From contig JBAIZL010000005.1 of NCBI GenBank assembly GCA_036971475.1, positions 245,359,323 through 245,423,322 on the forward strand: a DNA stretch of 64,000 bases, given 5' to 3'. The translations under genes were made by a program, and so were the position numbers. Below are positions 1 through 13,099 of the stretch, one piece after another. The stretch comes from Prosapia bicincta. Its lineage: Eukaryota; Arthropoda; Insecta; Hemiptera; Cercopidae. Under the pieces are notes generated by a model. It was not told the DNA's origin and did not search any database. It saw only the letters and a program-made list of their open reading frames with translations. How positions within the stretch are numbered: the first letter of the stretch is position 1; the number at the start of each line of letters is the position of its first letter.

Positions 1-760
1 TCTGTTTTACTGAAGACTTACGAAAGCTCTATAAATTCAAGCAAATATTAAATTTTTCATCGACGTGTTTTACATGTGTTAGTCCTAATCCAGGAATATC
101 GGCGATACAATGAGATTTTCACAATAACAAACAATGAAAAACCTTTACAGAGTCTGTTTTACTGAAGACTTACGAAAGCTCCATTAATTCAGGCAAATAT
201 TAAATTTTTCATCGACGTGTTTTACATGTGTTAGTCCTAATCCAGGAATATCGGTGATACAATGAGATTTTCACAATAACATACACTGAAAAACCTTTAC
301 TGAGTCTGTTTTACTGAAGACTTACGAAAGCTCCATAAATTTTGGCAAATATTAAATTTTTCATCGACGTGTTTTACATGTGTTAGTCCTAATCCAGGAA
401 TATCGGCGATACATTGAGATTTTCACAATAACAAACAATGAAAAAAACCTTTACAGAGTCTGTTTTACTGAAGACTTACGAAAGCTCCATAAATTCAGGC
501 AAATATTAAATTTTTCATCGACGTGTTTTACATGTGTTAGTCCTAATCCAGGAATATCGGCGATACAATGAGATTTTCACAATAACAAACATTGAAAAAC
601 CTTTACAGAGTCTGTTTTACTGAAGACTTACGAAAGCTCCATAAAGTTATTTAAATATTAAATTTTCCATCGACGTGTTTTACAAGTGTTAGTCCTCATC
701 CAGGAATATTGGGATTGCAATGATATTTTCACAATAACATACACTGACAGACCTTTTCAC
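1..760. repeat. 152-bp tandem satellite, five copies, cut by window edge
   Basis: Five head-to-tail copies start at 1, 153, 305, 459 and 611. Each opens with tctgttttactgaagactta and contains a conserved centre with catcgacgtgttttacatg. Period is 152 bp, once 154 through extra A residues near 440. The last copy is the most diverged and fades after about 760, as expected of an array edge. A 63-codon frame at 380-571 is made entirely of repeat and is not a gene. The array probably continues beyond the window. Confidence 0.93.
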
Positions 761-1324
761 AGATAATTTTACTTTTTGTAAATGACTGCATTTTACATCG
801 TTATTCGTCACAGTAATAAAACAAAGCACATAGGGCTATAGATCCTAATTGGCATACTGACTTTACAATTTGTTTTAAAAAAATAATTAAAACTCCTACT
901 ACAAAATGTTTTTATTTAAACTTAATGTGCAATTCTACTGCCAAGCAATCATACGATCGCTTTGCAATTGAAATATTTATAACGTTTTAAATAAAATTAT
1001 TTTGTTGTTTTAACACATTTCACTTTTTCTTTTTAATTAAAATAATAGACCACTGTTGCTCCAATTTGTTATTCTTTTACAATGTTACTTTTGTTATTAT
1101 TATTTCTTTGTTTTTTTTAACCTATAAAACCCTAAACTGTTAAAAAATATCAAACAGCAACTTATTTCAAAACTATCGAAGTGTTTAATATTTTGTCTTA
1201 ATAAAATTCCTAAATTTCGTGACATTTAATTTCATTGCATGTAATTATATTCAAAATTCTAGTGTTGGATTCAAATAATATTTCGATTTAATCATACGTA
1301 TAAATAATACAATCAAATCTTCTG
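761..1324. other. AT-rich DNA without recognisable feature
   Basis: Very AT-rich, with poly-T and poly-A runs. No repeat, RNA gene or coding similarity seen. Confidence 0.5.
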
Positions 1325-1625
1325 CGACCAATCGAAAGAATCACGGCCGATTGGGATCAAAACAAAGGCTGGCATTCTTGCCGTTAAGTGAACGCATTAC
1401 CTTTATCGTGAATAAGTAAATGCATAAATTCCTGGGGTATTTATTTGGTCCTTTTAAGGCAGTTCTATCGGTGGTGATTGGCAACCTAGACGGGCCCAAT
1501 CGGCGAACACGAAACGCCAATAAACGGCTGTAATTGCATTTAGGCGATAGGGTGCGTCCGGTTTGGCGGCAAACACTCTAATCTATCTGTCGGTGGATTT
1601 GCTAGAATGTGACTTCCAGAAAACA
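1325..1625. promoter_or_regulatory. GC-richer non-coding island, candidate conserved element
   Basis: Base composition rises clearly above the flanking DNA. Unique-looking sequence with CG-containing words (gccgattggga, ggcccaatcggcg) and no long reading frame. It could be a conserved non-coding element or an old mobile-element remnant. The call rests on composition and complexity alone. Confidence 0.27.
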
Positions 1626-1698
1626 AAGGATTATATTCGCTGGAATAATTTCCTTTGAAGCATAAACTGAACAGAAATAATTTTGGGCCTACATGATA

Positions 1699-2038
1699 AA
1701 CGACAGTCTTACACAAAACTTAAAGCAAACATTAAACAAAACTTATGACTATGTCTAACACATTAAGACATTTTTAAATAAAAAATTAAAATAATTGTGT
1801 TTTCAATAAAAACCACTGTCTTACACAAAACTTAAAGCAAACATTAAACAAAACTTATGACTATGTCTAACACATTTAGAAATTTTTAAATAAAAAATTA
1901 AAATAATTGTGTTTTCAATAAAAACCACTGTCTTACACAAAACTTAAAGCAAACATTAAACAAAACTTATGACTATGTCTAACACATTTAGAAATTTTTA
2001 AATAAAAAATTAAAATAATTGTGTTTTCAATAAAAACC
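1699..2038. repeat. 112-bp tandem repeat, three copies
   Basis: Three copies of an A-rich unit containing gtcttacacaaaacttaaag, anchored at 1706, 1818 and 1930 (exact 112-bp steps). Copies two and three are almost identical; copy one differs slightly (attaagacattt versus atttagaaattt). The unit has no coding potential. Confidence 0.93.
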
Positions 2039-2279
2039 AGTTTGGTTTTCATCTTTGAGGTTTGGTTTTGCCCAATATTCCGTCTTTCTTTTTTTTACAC
2101 AGTTCTTCCCTTTTATACAGACCACTTTTGGGTTTTTTTTGGTGTCTTGTTATTTTAAGTTCTGGAAACTTTATTTCCACCTCTTTAAAACCAACGTTTT
2201 TCAGTTCTCTTTCTCCTGATAAAGTATTTTAAAACCTTTATTTTACACCGACCTGTGATAACAGCCCCTTTACGACCTA

Positions 2280-2283
<4 letters not shown>

Positions 2284-2347
<64 letters not shown>
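2284..2347. repeat. (AT)n microsatellite abutting an inverted repeat
   Basis: About 32 AT dinucleotides. It ends exactly where the left arm of the 2348-2499 inverted repeat begins. Confidence 0.95.
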
Positions 2348-2350
<3 letters not shown>

Positions 2351-2499
2351 AAAATACAAATACAAGAATTATAATTGAATTTACAATTAATTGAATTAAA
2401 ATTTTAATTGTTTAATATTCCTGATGATGTTGGTACTGTTAGCCAACGAACCGCTTTGAATTGTAAATTTAATTATAATTCTTGTATTTGTATTTTGAC
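2348..2499. repeat. Inverted repeat, PLE-terminus type
   Basis: Arms of about 42 bp at 2348-2389 and 2458-2499 are reverse complements (gtcaaaatacaaatacaaga versus tcttgtatttgtattttgac). The loop carries a hammerhead-like core. The right arm contains attcttgtatttgtat, resembling the attcttgtttttgaaat tail of the PLE terminus at 39.6 kb. Confidence 0.85.
2421..2457 (+). ncRNA. Hammerhead-ribozyme-like core (decayed stem III)
   Basis: CTGATGA at 2421-2427, one extra T, then GTTGG (2429-2433) pairing with CCAAC (2443-2447), then GAA. The following stem III (CCGCTT) is no longer a palindrome, so activity is doubtful. The predicted cleavage base is T2457. After it, GAA pairs with the TTC just before the core to start stem I. 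Assigned by comparison with the motifs at 39.6 and 47.7 kb. Confidence 0.55.
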
Positions 2500-5190
2500 T
2501 TAGTTCTTTATTAATACACAAGAATACATATTGCGATATATATATATAATACATATTAACTACTTACTTTTTACGGTAATAATGTTATGGAATTTTATCG
2601 ACAGGGTCGTTAACGAAGAAAAGAAGCTTTGTAAAAAGTTATCAAATATATCACTGAATTTATTTAAAGCACAAAAACTTTACCAATTTGAAAGTTAGAG
2701 ATATCTTATGGTACTTTCAAACATTTTGGAAAATCATTTAAAACTTGTTTAAAATAATTTATTGAACAATAAAACACTTTATAAGTATAAAATTACATTT
2801 ATAATTTGTTTTATTTTATAATTATAAAATTATCTTGTTTTAATTTATCGACATTATAGAAAATAATCTACTCATCTTAATTAGGTCCATTTTATCTTTT
2901 AAAATTCATAGCTATCTCAAGTAATGCATTTTATTTAAATTCCACACTTCAAATGCATAATTAATATTAATGGTTTTGAACGAGTTTATCAATGAGAAAC
3001 TGTAGTTGGCAACTATTTTGAAAGTATAAATTGAAGGCCATCGTCATTATTTAGGCTGCTTATAACAAGTGTAATATTTAAAAACGCCGTTTAACACTTG
3101 TTAGAAACGAACTACGTCACCAAACAGCTGTAAAAATAAATGTGTTATAGAAAAAATCTTTAATTCCAATCTAGTCTGTACAATTCACAATTTAAATTTA
3201 TACCGATGCTGATTTTATAAAAAGATCATTATGCATATTATTATACCCCAACGAGAAGAATAAGGGATGATATAATGAAAGATATACCTTATAGGTTACC
3301 TTAAATTATTTGTTAGTGAGTTTTGAAAAAAAAACAGTGCCTTAATTTCAATAAATGCCATTCTTGCGAGCTTTAATAAATTTAGAGGAATGATTGTAAA
3401 ATAGAAACAGTAGGTAGAATTTAGTTACGACGTGGAACAGTTTGGAGTGCGATATAGGGAACGATCTACTACGTGTGCAAGGAAAAATAATTAAGGTTTG
3501 GAGTGAAACGAAGATGTCATCAGTTAGGACAAGGAGGGATAAGGAACGGTAGGTTGAATGAGGAAAAACTAAAAAAAGGAACATAATCCTCACTGGGTAC
3601 TTTGACTAAGAGTGCAAGAAAATATGATCCTCTTTGATAAGGTCACTGCAGTTAGATATAAAGTCGGGTGGTACTTTTTAACTGACTGTAAAACTAAAGT
3701 CTCACTGAAGATAGACGACGCGGGTCAACTAGTAGAGGATCTTACCAGGGAATGATCTCTCACGTCTTGTACAATGCATACTGGACAGTCCATCCAATTC
3801 ATACACGCTTGCCCTAGCATCCTGAGGTAGATAAATGTATTATAAACTACCTAAAATTAGTCTTATATTTTTTCAGACCACGATTTTCTCAGTTAAATGA
3901 CTAAATGCTTAATCATACATTAAGTGACTTACCCTAGGTAATTACCAGTTCCGAGTAGTCGCTCCTTTCAACAACCGTGAAAGCTTTTGCCTCAATCGAC
4001 GTAAAATCTAAGCTCAAGTGACAAGAATTTCTCAGATAGCCTTTGCCAAAGTTAGATTATTCAATCAGTCAGAAAATAATGGTGGTTTCTGGTTTTACGC
4101 AGGGTTGTTTTTACTTTAAAGCTGAGAATAAAAGGAGCACTCTCGTACTTTAAAGGGAGGTGTTTGTCGTTACAGAAAGTTACAGTTTTATTCTATCTGA
4201 CAAGTCAAACTGACCGACTTTTTTCAAAGGGTGGGTTGAGCGTAAGTGGCTTCTTGAGACTAGTTAAATCTATTTTAAACGTAAAACCCAGCAGGTTTTT
4301 GTAAGAAATTAAAAACGATAACTTACACTTAATTACACTTACGCTCAGCCCTGATTTAGATATTAAAATACATGAATCTGACCACAATTTATCAAGCAGT
4401 TTCTATACTTGTTTACATTATCAGTTACATAGCTTCTTATTATATATTTTAGTTACCTTACTATTCGAAGAAGTTTTTTTTTAGTTTGCTGATCTTATGT
4501 CCATGTTGTCTTCAGCCTTAACCGCCAGACCTCTAAACTCATATGGGCTCATCATTCCATGGTTGTAAGAACTATCATTATAACACAACTTACTTACATA
4601 AACACATGTGAATTCCCCAGCACACACTTTACCAATGTAGTATTAAAGCCTGTATATAGACAAAATTGTACACTTTTTACATTAGAATTATATTTACAAA
4701 AAGGAGTTTTTAGAGAGTTTATTTTACTCACTAGCTCTAAATATAATTGATTAGACCCCAATCAAAATAATTCGAGAACTAAGAAATATGCAAAGCCAAT
4801 TTTCATACTAATTTTAGAAGACCACTGGAGTAATTAGCTAATTGTTTTACAAGAAATCCCACTCGGTTTTAAATTAGTTATTTTGTGAATGATATTTTTT
4901 TATCTAGTTTGGGAATCAATGTTTATGCTACAATACAATGACGAAACTTCTTATTATAAGAATTATCGAGTTATGTTTAGCGATAATTTAAATAAGACTA
5001 TTTTTTACAGGTAGCTGAAGCTAGATGGAAACAGTGCAAGGCAGGTATGTGCATGCGGACTTTCTACTACTTGGTAAAATGTGAAAAAATCGCCACTTAT
5101 GTACCAGTAAGCGCGCGCACACACGCCATAAAAAATTAATCAATCTTTCATCGGCCGCCTAAAATCTTTGGATATCTGAGATAACTGTTT
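2500..5190. other. AT-rich unannotated DNA
   Basis: No gene recognised. The short open frames here (for example 3348-3593 and 4205-4387) show no family resemblance and have ordinary AT-rich composition. No tandem or long inverted repeat noticed. Confidence 0.5.
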
Positions 5191-5400
5191 TTATTGTCTT
5201 ACGAAGCCAAATTACTCGTGACAGTTACGAAGAATGCTGTGCGTCGGGTGTAAATCAAGGCGGACTTAGCATTCCGTGACCCCAGGCTTGCGTGAACAGG
5301 TTAGGTAACCGGGCCAATAAAATTACCGACTTTTTGGGAATATCATTTTAAAGAAGGACCAATGTTCTCTGGAATGTCGGCTTCGAGAGTACGGAGATGT
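5191..5400. promoter_or_regulatory. GC-richer island
   Basis: CG-containing sequence (gtgcgtcgggtgtaaatcaa; ggttaggtaaccgggccaat) in AT-rich surroundings. A weaker copy of ggaatgtcggcttcgagag recurs as ggaatgtcgattttgagag near 6041, so part of this block may be an old repeat. Confidence 0.22.
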
Positions 5401-5966
5401 AAAAAAGAACAAAATATAAAAGCATATGATTTTTCATGTGTTACGTGCTTACAGCGGTTCTCAATATAATTCTTAACTCTATAAATTGTTAATTTAAGCT
5501 TACAAACTGACATGACTAACATTTTCAGTTTATAGTGTATAAAAAACTTTATTTAAAATAAAATGTTTCGAGTTATTTTAAAGCAAATTGAAATCAATAA
5601 CTTTGGGGTAAAAGTCAACAAGCACTATAAAGCATTTTTCGTTGAGAAATAAAATCATCGGAGCACCATACTACTCGAGCAAACTACGTTAGGTCTATTA
5701 TATATGGAGTAGGTATCCGAGTGTTCTCAAGTGTAACATATGGTTGAATACAACAGCTGTTTCCTCTTAATTTAGAGGTTATGTACAATAAATTCCCGAC
5801 GCAATTCCTATATATTCAAAATTGTCTTTTATTTAGAGTGACTTGCAAGTCACTAACAATTAATTATTATATTCATTTATTTAATAACATTTAGTAAACT
5901 ATAATTAAGAAAAAAATTTTAAATGCAAAGTAATAATTTGAAATTTACCGATTTTATGCCGAAAAA

Positions 5967-6023
5967 ACTTACATAAAACAAATAAACTTTAAAAAAACTT
6001 ACCTAAAACAAATAAACTTAAAG
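5967..6023. repeat. Short tandem duplication, two units
   Basis: acttacataaaacaaataaa and acttacctaaaacaaataaa occur about 30 bp apart. A minor local duplication. Confidence 0.6.
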
Positions 6024-6498
6024 AGAATCTATGTTTTTTGGAATGTCGATTTTGAGAGTTCGGAATAGTTCGGAGATTGACAAGGAAAAAATAATAGACA
6101 TTCGTGGGACTGGCCGATAGGAACGACTATTTGTTATGGCGTTCTTTACTGAGCATAATAAACTGAAAAAAAAATCTTATGTTTACAGTTATATTTATTT
6201 GATAAATAGAGTTTATTGCAAAAGGAAGACAAAAAAATATGAAAACAATTTTTGAAATAAAATAATATAAGACATCTAATTTCTTTACGCTAATTTTTTA
6301 AAATTTGTTTACATTGTTTATCAAGCGAAGATTTTTCTCCATAGAAAACATACAGAGTGTGGCTTCGTTTAAAAATTAGTCAGTGGGCTATAGAAATGAC
6401 TACTTATTTTCGAGAACTGAAAGTACTTCATAGACATTTTACTAAAATCTATTTAATATAGTTATTAACATAAGAATGTGGGTAATAGAATTATTAGT

Positions 6499-6696
6499 TT
6501 ATAATTAATTAATACATAACTAAACGAATACTTAGGAACTTATTTACTGACGCGTTTCGAAACAATCGTTCCTTTTTACGAGTAAGAAACGTTTTAAATC
6601 TTGTGAGGCTTAGCTTCGTAAAAGGAACGATTGTCTCGAAACGCGTCAGTAAATAAGTTCCTTAGTATTCGTTTGGTTATGTATTCATTAATTATA
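6499..6696. repeat. Long inverted repeat with GAAACGCGTC motif in each arm
   Basis: Arms of about 79 bp at 6499-6577 and 6618-6696 match with few differences. Each arm carries tcGAAACGCGTCagtaaata, the GAAA plus palindromic stem III end of the hammerhead-type terminus, but a CUGAnGA box is not evident. The sequence just downstream (6698-6740, tttaatcagtgaatttaaga) is related to 52420-52460, placing both in one family. Confidence 0.85.
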
Positions 6697-6740
6697 GTTT
6701 AATCAGTGAATTTAAGATGTTTACAACAAGCAACTTTATT

Positions 6741-8914
6741 AGATGTTGAAAAATTTAGTGATATAAAAATTAGACCGTCATAGTAGCGGCCGACAGAAAT
6801 GACTACATCTTACGTTTTTGACCGAACTAAGCAATCACCATCAGTGCCTAATTTCGTTTAGTGAGGTTGAAAACTGTTTTGTCTTTGTAAGTGTTGAACA
6901 ATTACTGTGATACCGTATAGGCTGATGCAAGTTGTAAACTTACTATCCGCATAAAAGTTTCGTTAATCGCCGTGGCCAAATAAACAATACGGAATAGAAA
7001 CATTAGTCAGGGGAGCTGCTGAACGAACTACTTAATTTTAAGAATGTACTTGATAGACATTTTTATAGGTAATAATAACTTGGAAAGACTGTGGTGTAAT
7101 TTTTAATAATAAATAAATAAAACCCCTTAACTACAAAAACTTTTTATATATCTCCTGATGTACATTTCGATTTCAAAGCAATCGTATTCAGTTGAAATTA
7201 CTAGAAGAATAACTAGGGTTATTAAATTTGTTTTAAATTGTTACATAAAATTTATACTTACTATTTAATGTAGTTGATAGTATAATAGTGTAGTTTATAG
7301 TAAACCTTTATTAAATGTAAAAAGATTTAATGAATCAAAATTTCAATAATTGTTTTTCTTCAATTTTATAAAAATCTGTTCTTAAAAAGTGTCAGATACG
7401 CCTAAGAGAGTTTTCATTTAAAAAATTGCAATAAAAAGGTATAACTTATTCTAATTATCTTAAATTATTGATAATAAGATTTGTGGATAAATAATTAAAT
7501 TAATTTTTATTTTAACTGATAAATTATTATAACTGATAAAACTATTTAATATGATTTTAACTAAATAACGGACAACAAATTACCTAACTAAGTGTTGAAA
7601 CAGCAGTTTTACGCCGTAATCTATAACATAAATCAGCTGTTGTATGAAAACATGTTCACTTAATTTAGGATAAAATATGAAGTGCGTCTAGTGAGTGTGA
7701 TGGCAACCAAATGGTTTTCTCCCTGATAAACATACATACACATGGTCATCATTTCATAAACATGTAGGCATAGATGAAAACATACTTGTTCGTATTTAAG
7801 GTTTTACTGAGAAAAAACAATTTTGATCGCGTTAAGCGATCTTCGTTTTAGATGGAAGCTAGAAATCATTGTTGGACCATAAAGTGTATTTTATTTAAAG
7901 ACAGTCGTCCTAAAATGTAGCCAAACCCTGAAAATGATTTATACTGGGTTTTCCATTTAGTATATTTTTACTTGTTTTTGGTATTTTTGAAAATTTAGTC
8001 TAGTTCGAGGAGATTTGTTTTGTCCTCTTTTTGTTGGTGTGGAGAATTTGTAGGTAATGGTTGATGGTCGTGTAAGCGTGCTCCTGTTTAAATATGTTTA
8101 ACAAAACATGAGTCAGTGTTAGACCTAATAGTGAGTGTGTGTACTTTGAAACTTTGTTGTAATCTGCAGTCTGTTTACACAATGTAAAATGCGCTGGCTT
8201 TGCAGTTTATTTTTGTGTATACTTAGAGCTTGATGTTTTATTTGTATTTTATATTGTATTATAGTCTCTTAACTATAAATGCTATCTTTTATCCTGATTT
8301 CTTTAAATTTGTATCGACTTTCTTAAAAATTTGGAAACTATAATGAAAATTCTAAATAATGTCTTAAACACTCCAAACAACCGAGATAATATTAACGGAT
8401 GCTTAGTAAAATCCAAATATTTTCTCCGTAAAATCAAAATATGTTTACAAATTCATTTAAATTGTAAATTCGCCAATTCCTTAATTTAATAACTGTAACG
8501 TAAATTGATCGTCACGGAAAATTACATTCATGAAAATAAAATAATTGTAATAAGTATGAGTTTAATTGATGTTAAAAGTTTGTTCTGCATTTTGTTGAAT
8601 GTTTTTATTCTACAGGATATACTATAAAACTACAAGCGTAAGAAGCACATTTTGTGATCACGTTTCCCACAAAAAAAAATTTAATGAGAAGATATTTTCG
8701 ACCCCTTGTTGATCTTATCAGTGGGTATTAGAAATATTTAAAGGATTAGAAATATTATCTCTAAAAAATTATCCATCTCCATAACCAGTAGATACGTTAA
8801 AATATTTTTCAACATACTATTTCAATTAGAAATTACCTTTGTTGTTAGTTTTCTATATTTTTTTATCTTTTACTATTTAGAGGTATATAGATAACATGTT
8901 AATTATTTATGTAA
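6741..8914. other. AT-rich unannotated DNA
   Basis: No coding similarity or clear repeat seen. The 60-codon minus frame at 8000-8182 has no recognised family. Confidence 0.45.
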
Positions 8915-9050
8915 CTATTCTTTGAGCTTAGCGTTTAAGGTTGTGTCAAAACAAATAAAAGACATACACAAAACTCACAAATTAATCATTTATTCGATCT
9001 TAAATATGAGTCAATAAATGATTAATTTATGAGTTTTGTGTATGTCTTTT
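8915..9050. repeat. Short inverted-repeat element, deletion relative of the 54.8-kb element
   Basis: A leader containing actattctttgagcttag precedes 38-bp arms at 8957-8994 and 9013-9050 that differ at one base. The leader and the outer arm (acatacacaaaact) match the element at 54808-55079, but the hammerhead-containing interior is missing. It looks like an internally deleted copy of that family. Confidence 0.8.
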
Positions 9051-10239
9051 TTATGTTAATTATTGTTGAACTTTCCTCTGTATGTTTCTAAATTCAACCT
9101 TATAAAAGTATATTCCAATAAAATATTACATTACATAACAACATCTAAGGAAAATTGTATTATTTATGATTTTAAAAGATTGTTGTGTTGTGTATGGTTT
9201 ATGATTAAATTTTAAAATGTACGAAATTTATTAAATTACACTTATGCATCGTAGCCTATAAATATTTGTTTAAACAGACACATAGAAAAACTCAACTCTT
9301 GGTAGTTTAAAAAATTCTCTTCCATTTCTTTAAAAAAATATTTGTTCCAATAACAGATTCGTTTGCCATTTTAATTTGCCATTCGTATTCGATTTATCTG
9401 AAAGGTTGATTCGGTAAAACTTGTATAACACCTACTTAACACATGTAAACTCCCACTACACGTGTTCATTCACACTGTGTATAATTCGCAAGTCATAACG
9501 CCCTATTCAACCTCGACCAATTTGAATAGTGAAAAGTCATTTGCGGCGAGGATACTCTATTGTTCTATTTGTTAAATTAGAATTTCTTATACTTGGAGAA
9601 AACAATAGTGTTGGATTCGTGCGTTTGAAATGTCACATCTATTTATTTGTGACGTATCACAGATGCTTTGTGATATGCACAATTGTTTTTACTTTATAAT
9701 GTCAATACGCTTTTCTGACACGACTGTTTCGAATCACACTAAGTAGGCGCTTTGTAATATATATGGCTGTACAGAGTATGCAAAAACTAGAAACATTCTA
9801 ATTAATTTTTATTTTGATTTAATTAGGTCATATTTTATCTACATGTACTTTATTTGTATACTATGTTTTCGTCTTATTTCAAAGTACCAAAACCGCTCTC
9901 ATTATTAAAATTGTACGACTCAAGTTTAATTTAATTAAATCACTTCTTAACCCTCATAAACTATGAAAAATTGAAAGAAAACATTATCATTCATTTAAAA
10001 CAGTTTAGTTTAAAGTTTAATTTTGAAAGCTCACTGCAAAATTAACGAAGCCCATTTTTCATTTTAGTGAAGTTTATTCATGGGAGATAAAACGTTTTTT
10101 AAAACATTATTTACAATTAACTTTATTAACATTAAAATACGTCATCTGGAAGAACCTCTTGTTGGTAAAACGCTATGAATTCTCTGTATTTGCCGCTAAA
10201 CTCTAAAACTGCTCGTTTAATCATTTGTAAAGAACAGCT
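9051..10239. other. AT-rich unannotated DNA
   Basis: No gene recognised. A slightly GC-richer patch lies near 9440-9560. No repeat resolved. Confidence 0.4.
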
Positions 10240-10975
10240 ATTTGTCCGTCGCACGAAATGAAGCAGATGCAATACCTAACCTGCACCGTACACTGGACAG
10301 CGTCAGTGATTGGGTCAGGTAGTGAGGAATAAAGCTTAATGAGAACAAGTCAGCCCCTCTTATATTTACCAATAAGGCAAAGAGCAAAGCTGACCTCATG
10401 ACATATGGGTAATTCGTCCTTTATAGCAAAAAGGTGAAATACCTAGGTCTAACGTTTGACGCACAACTGAACTGGATATCCCACTTGAAGAAAAAAAGAG
10501 ATGAATTGGAGATCCAGTATAGAAGACTATCTTGGCTTTAGTTAGGTATCCTGGAAAGACCACCTTCATTAACTTCCTGGTGTTCAAGCAAGTGCTCAAG
10601 CCCGTATGAAGAGAAAGGTTGCCACTCTAGGGATGGACCAAGACCAAGTTATGGAGCACTTTCAAAATAAATTGTTACGAGCTATAGTGAGAGCTCCATG
10701 GTAAGTCCGCAACTCCACCACATTTAGAGACCTTAAGACGAAAGCCGTCACTGCAGCATTGAGTCACTTCTCCAGCAACACAAGAACACTACAGCTCTAC
10801 GGTAGGCTCACAGAGTGCCAGTGCGAGGGGCGAAGACTTGACCTGGTTACAAAGCAACTTTAACTGCACATCAGTAGTACCAGAACATCAGGGAGTTCAC
10901 TGGAACGAGCCTGACATCTCAACCGCCCTCAGAACGCAAGCTGTTAAATAGGACTCGTCTTAGTTGCAGCAAAAT
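10240..10975 (+). pseudogene. Non-LTR retrotransposon reverse-transcriptase tail, Jockey-like, degenerate
   Basis: Conceptual translation with stops and frameshifts gives the segment after the catalytic box of Jockey-type reverse transcriptases. First come LDSVSDWVR and KLNENKSAPLIFTNK, then VKYLGLTFDAQLNWISHL at about 10432-10485. Further on are FQNKLLRAIVRAPW and VRNSTTFRDL at about 10660-10730, the usual C-terminal words of the family. No endonuclease domain or catalytic motif remains. In-frame stops near 10410 and 10545 and a stop after APW show that it is dead. Confidence 0.8.
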
Positions 10976-11579
10976 AAAATTTAAATGTTGCATGTAAACA
11001 TTAGAAACACAAGAAAATTAACATTTATATAATTTGAAATATGTAGATTTATATAAATATATAAATTGTTTCAAAATTTGTAAATGGAATACAACAAGAA
11101 AATTCTCTTATGGTTGAAGGAAATTATTTTTTTAATGATCACAACTTTATTGGCGGGGTCCAAACATACGACTTGAATCCAGTTGCCATAAAACATAAAT
11201 AATTGAATAACCTTAAAGAGCCTGATCTTGGCGCATATGTGCCAGTTCCACATATGCTTATAATTTAAAACTGTGTTTATTTTAAATGATGTAAATGCAT
11301 CTAATGAATAGCGCAAGACAGCTTCACTTCTCAAAATAGGGAAACTTTTTCTAACTTATTAGACATTGGGCCTAGTATAATTGAAACTTCAGCAACTAAA
11401 TAATAAGTAAATATTCTGAGAAGACACATATTAGAGGCGAGTCGTTTCCAACATTTAACCACACACAAGCTGTTACGTTTAAATTTATATAATACCAGCA
11501 GAGTACCCGTCCTTCGAACAGGGCCCACGTATATTTGTGTTGACTTAAATTGTATTTGTATTTGGGTTGAATTTAATTT

Positions 11580-11965
11580 GCAAACTATAAACTTACCGAT
11601 TATTGTTTTAAGAAACCAAGAGAAGGAAAAGCTTCTGCTTGTAACATGACATTTGTAAAATATAACTAACCTTGAAAGATGAATAACAACTAACCTGTTT
11701 AATAGTGTTTAAAAGTGACTTTTACAGGTGACTACAAACACATTTACTATCAGCTGACTAAGCCAAGTATATAATGGAGTACAGATAATTGAGCGTTTAG
11801 AAAGTTTTTCAAGGTCAGTGAGTCGTTGCCCTGATAGAATTTCTAAGTAGGCCTATGTGTTAACCAGGGACTATACGAATGTCCATGTAAAAGTTTAGCT
11901 CAATGGGTCCAGTAGTTTTTACGTGATTAACACACACATACATACAGCATTATTTTTATATAATA
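11580..11965 (+). repeat. Dispersed repeat, copy 1 (LINE/SINE 3'-tail-like)
   Basis: Shares its whole length with 11998-12385. It ends with a block containing ggtccagtagtttttacgtg, acacacatacatacag and tttatataatagtatagata. Such a block resembles the 3' tails of insect RTE-type LINEs or SINEs; that family assignment is from memory of tail style, not a coding match. Confidence 0.6.
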
Positions 11966-11997
11966 GTATAGATAGAATTAATCCCGATAAATATATC

Positions 11998-12385
11998 AAA
12001 CTATAAACTTACTGAATATTGTCTTGAAAAACAAAGAGAAAGAAAGGTTTCTGCTTGCAACATAACATTTGTAAAGTATAACGAACCTCGAAAGATAAAT
12101 AACAACAAGCAATTACTACCAGCTGTTTAAAGTTACTTTTATAGGTGATTATCAGCTGATTAATCCAAGTCCAGTATATAGTGGAGTATAGATAATTAAG
12201 TATTAAGGGAGTCTCCAAGGCCAGTGGAGCGGTGCCCTGACGGAATTTCTAAATACAAATAGGCCTATGATCAGGGACCATAAGAATATCCAAGTAAAAT
12301 TTCAGCTCAATACGTCCAGTAGTAATTGCGTCATTGAGTCACACACAGACACCATTAGATGTTTTTTTATAATAATAGATATTAC
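11998..12385 (+). repeat. Dispersed repeat, copy 2
   Basis: A diverged copy of 11580-11965 in the same orientation. Shared words include taaacttac, cttctgctt/tttctgctt, catttgtaaa, atcagctga and cgtccagtagta. The two lie in tandem about 420 bp apart. Divergence is substantial, so the duplication or double insertion is old. Confidence 0.7.
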
Positions 12386-13099
12386 TCTTTCTAGGTCAAT
12401 TTCTTTGTTAACTTTCAATCAATGTTTATTCATTGGTATTAACATTTTGACGTAGTATTCATAATTATACTGTGCTACACTAAACTCTAATACCATCGCA
12501 CATTAGAAACTCTGAAACTGTACAAGTTGAAAAACATACAGACAAAGAGGATGTCAAAACTATAAATACCACGGGTGCAATGTGTCACAAATCTAGTAGG
12601 TTACCTAACCTAACCTACCCTAACGTGTAACCCTTTTAACACCCTAGAACAGGTATATTTAGGGCAGAACGACTTTATATACAAAATATTGCAAGAAAAA
12701 TTATTGGAAGTAAGTGTTGAGCTAGAAGACATATAATTTGGCACAGAATTTAGCTAATCTGGTGTTCAATAATCATGACGAGACTGTGTCGTGCAGTGGA
12801 TAAGGCTCTAATTGTCTTCATTATCGCAAACACCTGTAACCGATACGTAAGAAAGGAATATTAAAATGTAATTTTACGTTTAAAATCTTGGGAGTTCGGA
12901 AACTGAAAATCGACTTCTTTAAAATTAATTATTTTAATAGAAAATGACTGACATATACCATTATATTTTTTTGAGTAACCAATACTATTAAAATTATACA
13001 CAATATCAAGAGCACAGTGGTACAATATATTACAATGATAATATTGAAAAAAACCACAATAACACAAACATTATCAAAAATAAAAAATAAAATAAGTTT
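12386..13099. other. AT-rich unannotated DNA
   Basis: No gene recognised. A short telomere-like stretch (12605-12625) is considered under rejected items. Confidence 0.4.

Noticed and set aside
12600..12628. Interstitial insect telomere repeat (CCTAA)n
   Set aside because: Only two perfect CCTAA units followed by imperfect ones; too short to exceed chance in AT-rich DNA.
12785..12850. A-box-like gtgcagtggataaggctc
   Set aside because: No B box at the expected distance and no cloverleaf.
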